The translations under genes were made by a program, and so were the position numbers. From SAR324 cluster bacterium (GTDB lineage Bacteria; SAR324; JACQKK01): a DNA stretch of 39,926 bases. Location of the stretch: contig JACZRV010000022.1 in NCBI GenBank assembly GCA_022574555.1, positions 1 through 39,926 on the forward strand. The letters run 5' to 3'. The notes below the pieces were generated by a model, which saw nothing but the letters and a program-made list of their open reading frames with translations, was not told the DNA's origin and did not search any database. Below, piece by piece: positions 26,948-35,758 of the stretch. Numbering within the stretch: the first letter of the stretch is position 1; each line of letters opens with the position of its first letter.

Positions 26948-27920
26948 ACCGCCGCAGGGCGCAAATCGCCATCTCGCGGTGGAATCCGCCGCTGCCGGGA
27001 CCCGGGTGGACAAGTGGCTCAGCATGCAGGCTGGATTTCATTCGCGGGAGATGGCCCGCGGTCTGATCGATTCTGGAGCGGTGCTGCTGAACGGCGCCAC
27101 GGCGGCACCGGACACCCGGGTGAAGGCCCACGATCTCGTGGAGTGGTCCATCCCGCCCCCCAAGCCTATGGAATTGCGGCCGGAAGCCGTACCCCTAACG
27201 GTGATTTATGAGGATTCGGAGCTGGTGGTGATCGATAAGCCGGCGGGCCTGGTGGTGCATCCCGGACCCGGACATTCTAACGGCACCCTGGTGCATTTCC
27301 TGCTCGCCCATTGTGAAAATTTATCCGGCATCGGCGGGGTGCAACGGCCGGGGATCGTTCACCGGCTGGACAAGGATACCTCGGGCGTGCTGGTGGTGGC
27401 CAAAAACGACCGCGCCCATCAGTCCCTCTCGCAGCAGTTCAGAGCGCATAGCTGCGAACGCGCCTACCTTGCGATCGTGGTGGGGTGTCCGAGGGAGGAC
27501 AGCGGACGGATCGACCTCCCCCTGGGGCGGGATATTCGGCACCGCATGCGGCAGATGGTGCGTTCCGACGGGCGCCGCGCGGTCACCCACTGGTACATGG
27601 AGCGGCGCTTGCCGCCCTTCTCCTTGATGCGCCTCAAGCTGGAAACGGGGCGCACGCACCAGATCCGGGCCCATCTGTGCCACCAGGATTGGCCCGTCCT
27701 CTGCGATCCGCTCTATGGCCGAGGCCGTCACAGGGGGATGGACCTGCCGCCGGAACTGCGCGAGGCGTTGCACCGTTTTCGTCGTCAGGCACTTCACGCC
27801 GTTGAATTGGGGTTCCGCCATCCGGTTTCCTCGGAATGGATGTGGTTTCAATCGCCTTTACCGCCCGATATGGCGAGCGTGCTCGACACCATCGCACGAA
27901 TGCCGCGCAAGGCTTCATGA
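26919..27920 (+). CDS. rluD: 23S rRNA pseudouridine synthase, RluD family
   Basis: The enzyme isomerises specific uridines of 23S rRNA. I start at ATG 26919, which overlaps the rng stop region by 29 bases; an open frame to 26841 is not homologous. The 333-residue protein has an N-terminal S4 domain (~25-75: RVDKWLSMQAGFHSREMARG), then the catalytic domain with the Asp in HRLDKDTSGVLV and conserved DKPAGLVVHPG. RTHQIRAHL is also present. RluC, RluD and truncated relatives are hard to separate by sequence; S4-containing length and motifs fit RluD best. Confidence 0.9.
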   Translation: MSSLKSSNSEPPQGANRHLAVESAAAGTRVDKWLSMQAGFHSREMARGLIDSGAVLLNGATAAPDTRVKAHDLVEWSIPPPKPMELRPEAVPLTVIYEDSELVVIDKPAGLVVHPGPGHSNGTLVHFLLAHCENLSGIGGVQRPGIVHRLDKDTSGVLVVAKNDRAHQSLSQQFRAHSCERAYLAIVVGCPREDSGRIDLPLGRDIRHRMRQMVRSDGRRAVTHWYMERRLPPFSLMRLKLETGRTHQIRAHLCHQDWPVLCDPLYGRGRHRGMDLPPELREALHRFRRQALHAVELGFRHPVSSEWMWFQSPLPPDMASVLDTIARMPRKAS

Positions 27921-27948
27921 ACAGGCTGCACGCCACCCCGGTATTCCG

Positions 27949-28203
27949 ATGACCTTCACGAATCCGGAGATCCTTCCACCCTTCCGGTTGTCCGGGGCCC
28001 AGGCCGGAATAGGCCATCGGGAAGCCGAGGCGCTCCGACCGGCCCGCACCGTCTGCATCCGCGGCACCGCCCGGCTGGAGGAATTGCGGGTCGCAAAAGC
28101 TCAGCTGACGCGGATCGAAGACGAACCGCTTTCGACACCGGAACCGGAGGAATTTGCCCTGAGCTTCGATGGGGAAAACCGGCTGATTTCACCATGGGTC
28201 TAG
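27949..28203 (+). CDS. Small hypothetical protein (84 residues)
   Basis: A short frame starts at ATG 27949, 28 bases after rluD, and overlaps the next gene by ten bases. The product is Pro/Arg/Glu-rich, with no signal, no membrane segment and one Cys; I see no motif. There is no good ribosome site. It fills an otherwise 270-base gap in a tightly packed run, which is the main reason to keep it. Confidence 0.35.
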   Translation: MTFTNPEILPPFRLSGAQAGIGHREAEALRPARTVCIRGTARLEELRVAKAQLTRIEDEPLSTPEPEEFALSFDGENRLISPWV

Positions 28204-28931
28204 ACATTGGCCATCGTTCGCGATCCCGATTGCGGTCTGCGGTGGACGCCTCGCCGATCGCAAATCTAGTGGGTTCCCGCAGGAATTACCGGCCGATCGT
28301 GGTCGCCGCCATCGTATTGGCGATCGCTGGCTGCACATCCAGACCTCCCCGCAAAATTACATTCATTGGGCAGGCCGAAGGGGTTCGTCAACCGGTGAAT
28401 GTGCCGGTGGGATTGAATCCCCTGGCCTCATTGGACATCTGCCTGGGCAGCGGGGAGCCCGTTCCGCCGTCCAACCGTGTCCTTGTCTCTCCGCCGGAGT
28501 ACTTCTCCCCCATTGCCACGAAAATGATCCTGTCCTTGCGGGAGTCCCTGGTGGCGGAGGAAGCGCGGCGCGGCCTGACCGTGAACATGCTGTTGGCCGA
28601 ACGCCCTTTGCGGCGCGGCGCCGATGCGGTAGCGGAAGGGAGACGTTGTGGCGCCGTCATCGTGCTTTGGGAACCCGTGGCCACGGGGACTCTGGAACTA
28701 ACACTGCCCTATCCCGCGCAGGTTCCCCTGAGGCACATGGTGCACGAACGGCTCTGCGAGTTCGGAAACCATGCCGAGCAACTCACTATTCTGCACCTGA
28801 CCATCGTCGGGCTGGCGGCAATGCTGGAAAATCGCTACGACGAGGCGGTATACTTCATGGAAGCGGCCGACCGCATCGATGCCCATTGCTTACAACTGCC
28901 CGTGCCACTCGCAACGGACGCGGATCAATGA
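28194..28931 (+). CDS. Predicted lipoprotein
   Basis: The protein has a bacterial lipobox: a short basic stretch (SRRNYRP), a hydrophobic core (IVVAAIVLA) and AIAGC with the lipid-modified Cys at position 47. A more typical signal of ~22 residues would start at the in-frame GTG 28269, so the annotated start may be too early. The mature part (about 200 residues) is rich in hydrophobic and Arg residues and includes LRHMVHERLCEFGNHAEQLT and ENRYDEAVYFMEAADRIDAH, a helix-turn-helix, TPR-like pattern. Function is unknown. It is in the run between rluD and the acetyltransferase gene. Confidence 0.7.
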   Translation: MGLDIGHRSRSRLRSAVDASPIANLVGSRRNYRPIVVAAIVLAIAGCTSRPPRKITFIGQAEGVRQPVNVPVGLNPLASLDICLGSGEPVPPSNRVLVSPPEYFSPIATKMILSLRESLVAEEARRGLTVNMLLAERPLRRGADAVAEGRRCGAVIVLWEPVATGTLELTLPYPAQVPLRHMVHERLCEFGNHAEQLTILHLTIVGLAAMLENRYDEAVYFMEAADRIDAHCLQLPVPLATDADQ

Positions 28932-29064
28932 TCGAAGGTTTGGTGGAGGATCCAAGATACTGCGCACGGCCCTCACCGGAATTCTCGCGATATCGTTCCT
29001 GTTTTCGGCATACACCTGGCCGCGGCCGGCACCATACCGGCCCATGGCGCCCGTGGATTGACCG

Positions 29065-30198
29065 ATGAACGCCAAGGAACTTTTCCAGGCACTGGAATTC
29101 GCCCACTATGCGGACCGCTTCCGGAACAAGGTGTTCGTCATCGCCCTGCCCCGCGAGACGCCGTTTCAGGAACTGCTTCTCGACATCAAAGTCCTGGCGG
29201 GATACCACATCCAGGTCGTGCTCGTGGTTCCGGACCCGGATTTGGAGCTGGAACGGCTGATTTCGATCTCCAATCACCGGGGCACGCGATTCCACCTGTC
29301 CCTGGTCACCGAAGCGACCTATAACCCGGCCAGCGGCCAGCTCGGTCTCGATCTGGAGCGAATCCGCAAGGTGCTGGAGCAAGGGAAAACGCCCATCATC
29401 GGCTACCATGCCGGATTATCCACACCGTCCTTGTTGGAGACCACCTTCCCCCTGGCCGGTGAGGTGGCCGGCCGGCTCAAGGCGGACAAGCTCTTTCTGG
29501 TGGGCGCCGCAGTGGCCCAACTGGAAGAGGCCCTGGGCCGCACCCACGTGACGATCGATGACCTGGAATCGATTCGCGCATCGCTGCCGGAATGGGGGCT
29601 GCCTTCCTTCGCACACTTGCTCGAATTCGTTCAGGGTCTGCTGGAGCGGGGCCTGCCCGATGTGATTTTGATGGAGGGCAAGCCGGCCCATCTCTTCCGC
29701 GAGGTGTTTACCCTCGACGGCGCTGGAATATTGTTCAACAGCGGGCGCGGCAACCTGATCCGCCAGGCACAGGTACGCGATACGACCGACATCGCGCTAT
29801 TACTCAGGCCGGAAATCGAAGCCGAGCGGATCCTGCCCGTGGACGAGGCGGACATCGAAAGCAATATCTCGCGGTACTGGATCTACGAGGCGGATGGGCT
29901 GCTCGTCGGCTCGGCCCGGCTGAAGATATACGGCTCGTGGGCCGAGATCGCCCAGTTCTCTACCCTGCCCCGCTATCGCGGCAAGGGCCGGGCCAAGGAA
30001 TTGGCGCAGCGGATGATTTTGGAAGCCCGCGAGATCGACAAGGAGGCCGTGTTCGCCCTCAGCATCGATCCCCGCATGTGGGAGTTTTTTCTGTCCATCG
30101 GATTCAAGGAAACCGAGCGCAGCGATCTCCCGGCCGACTGGCAGACGCGATACGATTTTTCCCGCACCTCGCACGCGTTTATCATGGAGTTGGAATGA
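29065..30198 (+). CDS. Amino-acid N-acetyltransferase-like protein (AAK domain plus GNAT)
   Basis: The 377-residue protein has an N-terminal amino-acid-kinase-like domain (~1-235) and a C-terminal GNAT domain (~237-377). The latter carries the acetyl-CoA loop (LPRYRGKGRAKELAQRMI) and the motif LSIDPRMWEFFLSIGF. This is the ArgA/N-acetylglutamate synthase architecture, in which the kinase fold binds arginine rather than ATP. Usual kinase glycine loops are absent here, consistent with that. It may make N-acetylglutamate, but no other arg gene is nearby, and its downstream partners are a nucleotidyltransferase and a Nudix hydrolase, so a different acceptor is possible. The next gene overlaps its stop as ATGA. 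Confidence 0.68.
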   Translation: MNAKELFQALEFAHYADRFRNKVFVIALPRETPFQELLLDIKVLAGYHIQVVLVVPDPDLELERLISISNHRGTRFHLSLVTEATYNPASGQLGLDLERIRKVLEQGKTPIIGYHAGLSTPSLLETTFPLAGEVAGRLKADKLFLVGAAVAQLEEALGRTHVTIDDLESIRASLPEWGLPSFAHLLEFVQGLLERGLPDVILMEGKPAHLFREVFTLDGAGILFNSGRGNLIRQAQVRDTTDIALLLRPEIEAERILPVDEADIESNISRYWIYEADGLLVGSARLKIYGSWAEIAQFSTLPRYRGKGRAKELAQRMILEAREIDKEAVFALSIDPRMWEFFLSIGFKETERSDLPADWQTRYDFSRTSHAFIMELE

Positions 30199-30839
30199 CG
30201 TCCGGGGTGTTTGCCCATGGGGCGGGCCGTTTGACGGAATTGGATCGGACGTGGGCGCCGCCGGTGGTGATCTTGGGTGCCGGCCACGGCCGGCGCATGG
30301 GCGGGCCGAAGATATTTACACGCCATGGTGGCCGCACCTTCCTCGAACGTGTGCTGTCGCGCTGCGCGCAAAGCGGCTCGCACGTAATACTCACCGTGGA
30401 TGCCGGCTTCGCCCAGGAGGTGGATGCGCTCCTCGCGCAATTGCCCTTTCCACGGCCCACGACCGTGACCTGCGACGGCAGTCTGCCCATGCTCGCATCG
30501 GTGCAGGCCGCCTTAAAAACCTTGCCCGGCGGAGAAGGATTCTGGCTCTGGCCGGTGGACGCGCCCTTCATTTCGCAGGGGGGTTGGGCGCTGGCGATAA
30601 AAACGGCGCGGAGTGACCAGGACGCCATCTGGAAGCTGAGGGTCGATGGGAAAACGGGCCATCCCATTTGGCTCCCCCCGTGGAGCGTCGCGGAGATTGA
30701 GGCGGGTCCATGGAAAGACGGGCTGCTCGGATTTCTGGCCAAATTTACCGGGCAAATCCGTATCCTGAACCTCGACGGCGAGGTGATCGCCGACTTCAAC
30801 ACCCCGCAGGGATTGGCCGGCGTGCCCAGCGATGGATGA
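30195..30839 (+). CDS. MobA/MocA-like nucleotidyltransferase
   Basis: The 214-residue protein starts at ATG 30195, overlapping the previous stop as ATGA. Its N-terminal loop PPVVILGAGHGRRMGGPKIF is the signature (LAGGxSxRMGxxK) of NTP-transferase proteins such as MobA, MocA and CobY, and WPVDAPFI is the metal-binding D-x-P segment. The acceptor is not known; molybdenum cofactor, CoA-like or sugar 1-phosphates are all possible. Co-expression with a GNAT protein and a Nudix hydrolase hints at a small nucleotide-linked or housecleaning pathway. The following gene overlaps by eight bases. Confidence 0.75.
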   Translation: MTSGVFAHGAGRLTELDRTWAPPVVILGAGHGRRMGGPKIFTRHGGRTFLERVLSRCAQSGSHVILTVDAGFAQEVDALLAQLPFPRPTTVTCDGSLPMLASVQAALKTLPGGEGFWLWPVDAPFISQGGWALAIKTARSDQDAIWKLRVDGKTGHPIWLPPWSVAEIEAGPWKDGLLGFLAKFTGQIRILNLDGEVIADFNTPQGLAGVPSDG

Positions 30840-31488
30840 AACGGCGGCGCACAGCTCCGGCCATTTGCCCATGAATTGCGAGCTCACACTGGATCGCATT
30901 CGCGGCGCGTTGCAGGGGCTCGAGCCCCGCCGCACGCCATTTCCCGGGCGGAAAACGCGGGCGGCCGTCGCGGTGATCCTGGCCGGAGAAAATAACCGGC
31001 TGCACATGGCGCTGATCCGGCGTGCAGAGCGGGAGGGGGACCCCTGGTCCGGCCACATGGCCCTTCCGGGCGGTAGAGCGCAATCAAATGACCCGCACCC
31101 CCAGGGAGTCGCCGAGCGGGAAACCCGCGAGGAGGTCGGCATCCAGCTCGAGCCCCGCCACCGCATAGCCGATTTGGACGAAATGCCGGTTCACCTGGGT
31201 TTGGTGGACACAGGAATCGTGCTCACGCCAATTGTCTACCACATCGGAGCGCAGCAACCGCCATTTGCTCTGAACGGGGAAGTCGCCAAGGCCTACTGGG
31301 TGCCCATCGATCATCTTTTCAATCCCGCCAATCTCGTGCGCAAAACCGTAGTGCGGCAAGGAAAACGGCTGCAATATCCGGCCATCGCATACCAGGGGCA
31401 GACGATCTGGGGATTGACCTACCGGGTTTTGGGGGATTTCTCGCGCCTGATTGGGTGCCCGCTGCCGGAAAACCTTCCCGCCGGCTAA
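30832..31488 (+). CDS. Nudix hydrolase, CoA pyrophosphatase-like (NudL type)
   Basis: The 218-residue protein has the Nudix box arranged as in NudL/YeaB-type enzymes: MALPGGRAQSNDP, then AERETREEVGI, in which the REx2EE metal ligands are present. The downstream segment resembles the same subgroup (YWVPIDHLFN, WGLTYRVLGDF). NudL-type enzymes cleave CoA and related dinucleotides, so that is the likeliest substrate class, but not demonstrated. Its stop TAA (31486-31488) overlaps the stop of the convergent carbamoyltransferase gene, so the two transcripts end tail to tail with no room for a terminator. Confidence 0.8.
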   Translation: MDETAAHSSGHLPMNCELTLDRIRGALQGLEPRRTPFPGRKTRAAVAVILAGENNRLHMALIRRAEREGDPWSGHMALPGGRAQSNDPHPQGVAERETREEVGIQLEPRHRIADLDEMPVHLGLVDTGIVLTPIVYHIGAQQPPFALNGEVAKAYWVPIDHLFNPANLVRKTVVRQGKRLQYPAIAYQGQTIWGLTYRVLGDFSRLIGCPLPENLPAG

Positions 31489-33383
31489 CCCTTGACGTTG
31501 CCGTTGACGATCCAGAAACTCTCGTGGCCTCTGGTCAGCCGCCTGCGAACCATTTGGACCATTGCGGGCAGCCTGTTTAGATCCCACCGTATGCGTCTCG
31601 TGGCGCCAATGACCCGATCCTGCAGCTCTGCGGCAACTCGCGCCACCTTGGATGGAACCGGGTGGCGCGGCGGACCGGGATCCACCACGGGCAGATCGTC
31701 CATGCGATAGATGACGCTATTTGCGATCACCAGGGCATCCAGTTCGTCACCGTTCAACAGACCGTATGCCTCCCGCGGTGTTCGCACTGGGCCGGCCCCG
31801 GCGTTCGACAGCGTTTCCGCGCGAACAATGGGCAGACCCGTCTGTTGGCGCAGCGCTTCCAGGAGCCGGTAGAGCTGTGGCTGCAAGGAAGCCTCGACGG
31901 GAAGCACTCGCACCGGACCCCGTCCCTGTAGTGCAGAGGTACCTGCGGAAGCCGGCAGGTTCTGGCCCTTGGTGCGTTTCCAGAACGTCACGCGAGGGCC
32001 CAGTAGCTGGGCGGATGTGAACGATCGTTCCGGCTCCGGCTCGAAATAATCGGCGAAGTGCTCCGCCAGAACGAAAAGTGTGAGGGGTTCGGGAATGCGG
32101 CCGTTTTTAGTCGGATCGCGCAGGCCGTCCAACGCGGAACGATGCACCATGGTCAGCCGATTGCGCTGACCCGCCGACGCGCCGCCGCTTTCGGCTCTGC
32201 CTTGGAACCAACCCACCCGCTGGCCACTGCCGATCAGTTGGGCGGCCCGGGCTGGAATGAGATCGGGTGGAAGCTCGTCGGAGGAAATGGCGCTTTCGCG
32301 CAGAAATCCTTCCACGTTGAGGCTGGAATATGCGGCACCCAGGTGGGGCCGGCGGATTTTCGGCCGCGCCCCGAAGGCCGCCCCATCCAATTGGTAGCCG
32401 GCAGCCAGCGCGGCTCCCAACGCCAGGCCGGCCGCACCGCGCATCGGTTGCACCCAGGCCTCGGTAAAAGGTTCCTCTTGGGGCAGTATGCGATTTTCGG
32501 CCAGATCGATGGGGAAATCTCCGCCCAGACAAAGGGCCCTGCATTCTGTCAACCGCAAACTCCGCAGAGCCACCAGGTTCACCATGTATCGGATCAAGGC
32601 CAAACCGGAGCGCGCGAGATCGAGGGTTGCACGGTCGTAGCCTTGCTCCGGCTTTCTGGGAACGCTATCGCGTTGGGCCAGGGAATCGATCATCCGCGGC
32701 GTTGGATAACCCATGCGCAGCGCCGCGCTTTTCAATGCGCAGGAGCCGTCCGCCGCCCGGTCGATGAGCCGATTCATCAGTTCGCGGGAGTACCTTGGTG
32801 CTCCGAACGCGGCCAGGTATGCCAACTCGTACGCGTATCGTCCCGGGGTGAGCCGCAGGTGATATCCAAGCGCGTCCAACAGCGCCGCGGGGCTGTGGCC
32901 GAACGGCAACCGCGCGCAAGGTTCCAGGCTGGCGTCGTGGCCGCGGAAGAGCCGAATTTGACCGGCGCACCCGCTGCCGGTGAAGACCACGACGGCGGCG
33001 GAGCGGAACGGGGATGAATAATAGCTCGCAGCGGCCTGAACCATCGCCTCTCCGCAACGGATAAGGGGTTTTTCGCTCAGGGGACGTTCGATCTCGGCGA
33101 GCTGCCTGCGCAGAAATCGGCTTTGCGAGGCGGATAGGGAGACGAGAGAATCCGTCTCCGGCGGAAACGGTTGCCTGCCGCTCAGGTCGCCGCAGACCAC
33201 GACGCGGCTTACCTCGGCCGGATCGGTGAGGCCCGCCACCAGACAATCCTCGATCGCTTCCCGTGGAACCAATGGTCCGGGATGGGCCGGCAGGGGCACG
33301 TGGGCCACTGACAGCACCTCATCCCCGGAGACCAGCGCCGCACCCCCCATGGGGCCCTGCCTGGCTATGGCCAGTATTTTCAT
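31485..33383 (-). CDS. Divergent NodU/CmcH-family carbamoyltransferase with degenerate catalytic motifs
   Basis: Canonical members transfer carbamoyl groups, using an N-terminal Kae1-like domain with two histidines and metal ligands. The 632-residue protein keeps the fold-level landmarks: a start MKILAIA, AYLAAFGAPRYSRELMNRLI (family MGLAPYG...Y), CRALCLGGDFPIDLAENRIL (family LCLAGGVALN..AN) and VQPMRGAAGLALGAAL. Key residues are lost. The HHLSHA motif is replaced by GEAMVQAA near 111-118, the D-G-V-G-E metal motif by TGSGC at 135-139, and GRMEFGPRALG by GRAESGGASAG at 396-406. It is therefore probably a pseudoenzyme or has a different chemistry. Its start overlaps the upstream Fe-S gene as ATGA. 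I start at 33383; a longer open frame to 33746 belongs to the other gene's region. Confidence 0.75.
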   Translation of the reverse strand: MKILAIARQGPMGGAALVSGDEVLSVAHVPLPAHPGPLVPREAIEDCLVAGLTDPAEVSRVVVCGDLSGRQPFPPETDSLVSLSASQSRFLRRQLAEIERPLSEKPLIRCGEAMVQAAASYYSSPFRSAAVVVFTGSGCAGQIRLFRGHDASLEPCARLPFGHSPAALLDALGYHLRLTPGRYAYELAYLAAFGAPRYSRELMNRLIDRAADGSCALKSAALRMGYPTPRMIDSLAQRDSVPRKPEQGYDRATLDLARSGLALIRYMVNLVALRSLRLTECRALCLGGDFPIDLAENRILPQEEPFTEAWVQPMRGAAGLALGAALAAGYQLDGAAFGARPKIRRPHLGAAYSSLNVEGFLRESAISSDELPPDLIPARAAQLIGSGQRVGWFQGRAESGGASAGQRNRLTMVHRSALDGLRDPTKNGRIPEPLTLFVLAEHFADYFEPEPERSFTSAQLLGPRVTFWKRTKGQNLPASAGTSALQGRGPVRVLPVEASLQPQLYRLLEALRQQTGLPIVRAETLSNAGAGPVRTPREAYGLLNGDELDALVIANSVIYRMDDLPVVDPGPPRHPVPSKVARVAAELQDRVIGATRRIRWDLNRLPAMVQMVRRRLTRGHESFWIVNGNVKG

Positions 33384-34216
33384 GGAAAAACGGAGCCTAT
33401 CGTTCCGCTCGCCGGAAGCGGCTCGCGTTTGATCGCATCCGCCCCGGATGCCCATCGCCGGGCCGTCCGCAGGCTGGCTTCGTAGTGGTATGCGCTCTGC
33501 TCTCGGGAATATCGCGAATCGGTCCCGACCGGGCAGGCTTCCCGTGCGTCGCACTGCGTACGGCAACCCGCTTGCGAAAGCCGGTGCTGCACGCATTTCT
33601 GCCAGCGAAATCCCGTCTGACTGGCCGCCTCCACGGGGCAGACCTTGACGCATGGCGCCGGGCAGCCGGAGCAAGGCGACCGGTCGGGAAACCGCGAAAC
33701 CGGGAAGCGCATGCTGGTGAGTATCACCGCCCGCCAGGCAAACCACGGCCCGTGCACGGGATCGATTGCGATTCCGATCGGCGATGCCGAGAATGCCTCG
33801 ATACCGCCGAGCAGACTGTGAAACGGGATGATTTGCCGCGGGTGGGTGAACGGATAAGCGGCTACGGCGCCGGGGTCGGATGATCGGAGAATGGAAACCA
33901 GGGTATCAACCTGGTTCTCGGTGTATCGATCCAGCGGATTGCAGGCAAAATCCAGAGTCCCCGGAATGCCGGCCCGAAACTCCTCCCAAAAAGATTTACC
34001 GCCTGAACCGAGCACCACCGCCCGGCGATAGGTGGGGCAAAGCGCAGCGGGTGGTGTCCCTTGGACCGAACCACCTCCGGCCCCCGCACCGTGGCCCGGT
34101 GGGGCGAACTGCGGGTCCACCTGGGATCGGTCGAACACCCAAACGATGTTAAACCCGAAGACGGCGGCCCGGCTGCGGAACGATTCCCATTTTGAAAGAA
34201 GATCGCCTTCGGCCAT
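33380..34216 (-). CDS. Two-cluster [4Fe-4S] ferredoxin-like protein
   Basis: The 278-residue protein has two cysteine clusters in its C-terminal third: C182-x2-C185-x3-C189-x3-C193-P (CSGCPAPCVKVCPVEA) and C208-x9-C218-x3-C222-x5-C228-P (CDAREACPVG). This is the arrangement of a two-[4Fe-4S] domain, similar in spirit to QueG-type reductases. The first 180 residues lack any cobalamin-binding signature I can see; a segment FGFNIVWVFDRSQVDP and an RRAVVLGSGG loop may form a nucleotide- or cofactor-binding part. I start at 34216, since upstream sequence looks non-coding. It is translationally coupled to the degenerate carbamoyltransferase (ATGA overlap). Function is unknown. Confidence 0.72.
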   Translation of the reverse strand: MAEGDLLSKWESFRSRAAVFGFNIVWVFDRSQVDPQFAPPGHGAGAGGGSVQGTPPAALCPTYRRAVVLGSGGKSFWEEFRAGIPGTLDFACNPLDRYTENQVDTLVSILRSSDPGAVAAYPFTHPRQIIPFHSLLGGIEAFSASPIGIAIDPVHGPWFAWRAVILTSMRFPVSRFPDRSPCSGCPAPCVKVCPVEAASQTGFRWQKCVQHRLSQAGCRTQCDAREACPVGTDSRYSREQSAYHYEASLRTARRWASGADAIKREPLPASGTIGSVFP

Positions 34217-34347
34217 CTCGGTTTCCCTATCACGGGGGGTACGGCCGCGCTGAGCCTCCGGATACCCGGCAGGGAACGCCGCCATACGTGTAGAGGCGGA
34301 CGGCACCCGGACGGCCGCCACGATCGCCCGCCTGGGGAAATATTGAT

Positions 34348-35439
34348 TCAGCTGCCCCCGTTTCCCATTTTGAACCGCTGACCGGGCAGCACCTCGTTGA
34401 ACGACGGCGGTGCGAACACCCGGCCTGCGCGCAGGAGCGGAATCTGATCCGCGTGTGAATCCAGCGTTGACTGGGCCTCGGCATTGGAAGCAAAGAAACC
34501 GATGCGCGCCACGTATAAAAAACGGGAGCGGCCCTGACCGTGCATCTGGGCGATGTAGCCGAAATCGGCCAAATCTTCCGCGTGGCGCAGGTCGTCCATG
34601 GCCTCGTCGCGGGTGCCCCGCTGCGGAAGCTCGATGACCCAAGGTTTGGTGCGCTGGGCGCCGAAATCGAACTGCTCGCCCCGCAATTCCCGGTCCGACG
34701 GTATGGTTACCCAGAATTCCTCGGGAAACAAACCGGATGCGGAATGGCGCTCCCGGATCGCTGCCGCGGCCACCTTGGCCTCAACCTCCGTCTCGTAAAA
34801 TCCGGATCGAACGCGGTAAACAGGCCGGCCGCTCTCACGGCTGAGATACATGAACGCGAACACGTCTTCGGCGAGGAGCCGGTTGACGATCTCCCGAGCC
34901 CTCCCGCGATTGGAGGGATTCGTCGTCATAATTTGAATGGCCCATTTCTTTTCCACCGCACCGGAGGCAGGAGGAAGCGTGTCGCGCACCGTCAGGGTCT
35001 GCCCGCTGGCCATGATCACTTTCCACTCGCCATCCACCCCCAGGAAAGCAGACTCGACCTTGTCCCGGTTCTGGGCGACGATGGTGCGCCATTCCCAAGG
35101 GCTGTTCACCAGACCGCTTGTCTTTGCGATGGACCACAGGGTTTCGCCTTCCTGCACGACGTGGGTCCGTTCGCCCGGTGGCGGCTCCGGGGCCATCGGC
35201 TCGGGCTCGGGCGGTGGTGGCGCCACTTCCTCGACGTACACCGGAGGACGCGGCTCCGGGGCCACCAGGCTTTGCACGATGACAATGGGCAGATCGATCG
35301 CCATCATTCCGGTTTGCACCGGGATTCCGAAAAATCCCAGCGTCATCACGGTGGCTGCGGCCAGAGCGATGACGATGGCGGCCATCAGGCCGGTCCACAA
35401 CACGATGCGCGGCAGCAGCCGCTTACTTTCACTAGCCAT
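34348..35439 (-). CDS. Inner-membrane protein with LysM and two SPOR domains
   Basis: The 363-residue protein probably acts in the periplasm on peptidoglycan. It has a single membrane helix near 12-36 after a basic N-terminus, then a Pro/Glu-rich linker (~60-90), a LysM domain (~91-153: THVVQEGETLWSIAKTSG) and two SPOR-type repeats (~165-245: KKWAIQIMTT..., and ~266-340: KPWVIELPQR...). SPOR domains bind denuded glycan at the division septum and LysM binds peptidoglycan, so a septal or wall-localised role is likely. The start ATG 35439 has GGGGG as ribosome site; an open frame to 35562 is not needed. It sits 131 bases upstream of the Fe-S gene on the same strand. Confidence 0.8.
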   Translation of the reverse strand: MASESKRLLPRIVLWTGLMAAIVIALAAATVMTLGFFGIPVQTGMMAIDLPIVIVQSLVAPEPRPPVYVEEVAPPPPEPEPMAPEPPPGERTHVVQEGETLWSIAKTSGLVNSPWEWRTIVAQNRDKVESAFLGVDGEWKVIMASGQTLTVRDTLPPASGAVEKKWAIQIMTTNPSNRGRAREIVNRLLAEDVFAFMYLSRESGRPVYRVRSGFYETEVEAKVAAAAIRERHSASGLFPEEFWVTIPSDRELRGEQFDFGAQRTKPWVIELPQRGTRDEAMDDLRHAEDLADFGYIAQMHGQGRSRFLYVARIGFFASNAEAQSTLDSHADQIPLLRAGRVFAPPSFNEVLPGQRFKMGNGGS

Positions 35440-35758
35440 GGGTAACCCCCGTCCTGAGGGGAATTGCCTTCCATTTCCCTGGAAGGTAGGCGGGTCTCGT
35501 GAAAAATCGGGATTCCCGCGATCCGCGGGCGGAACGATACTCCGCGGTCCCCGTCCAGGCAATCTGCCGGGTTGCGGATACAGGCTTGGGCTGGCAGGCG
35601 TGTCGTTCTTCCATGAACACCGCCGTTATCAGATCAGATTGTCGGCTTCCGCTCGTGATTACCCGTCACGGAAGCGCAATATAATGTGGGTCGCTCGACC
35701 GTACGATGACTGCGCCGCGCGGTTTAACCGGATAATCCCACACTGTCGGCGCCATCTT
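35440..35758. other. Intergenic stretch with a hairpin
   Basis: About 320 bases between the SPOR gene and the small desulforedoxin-like genes hold no credible protein. A partly paired hairpin lies at 35645-35675 (GCTTCCG paired with CGGAAGC, with an inner TGA/TCA). No T-run follows on either strand, so it is not a clear terminator; it may be a regulatory element. No RNA gene was recognised. Confidence 0.35.

Noticed and set aside
35645..35675. Intrinsic terminator after the desulforedoxin-like genes
   Set aside because: The hairpin has no following T-run on the minus strand and an asymmetric bulge, so I list it only as an unassigned hairpin.
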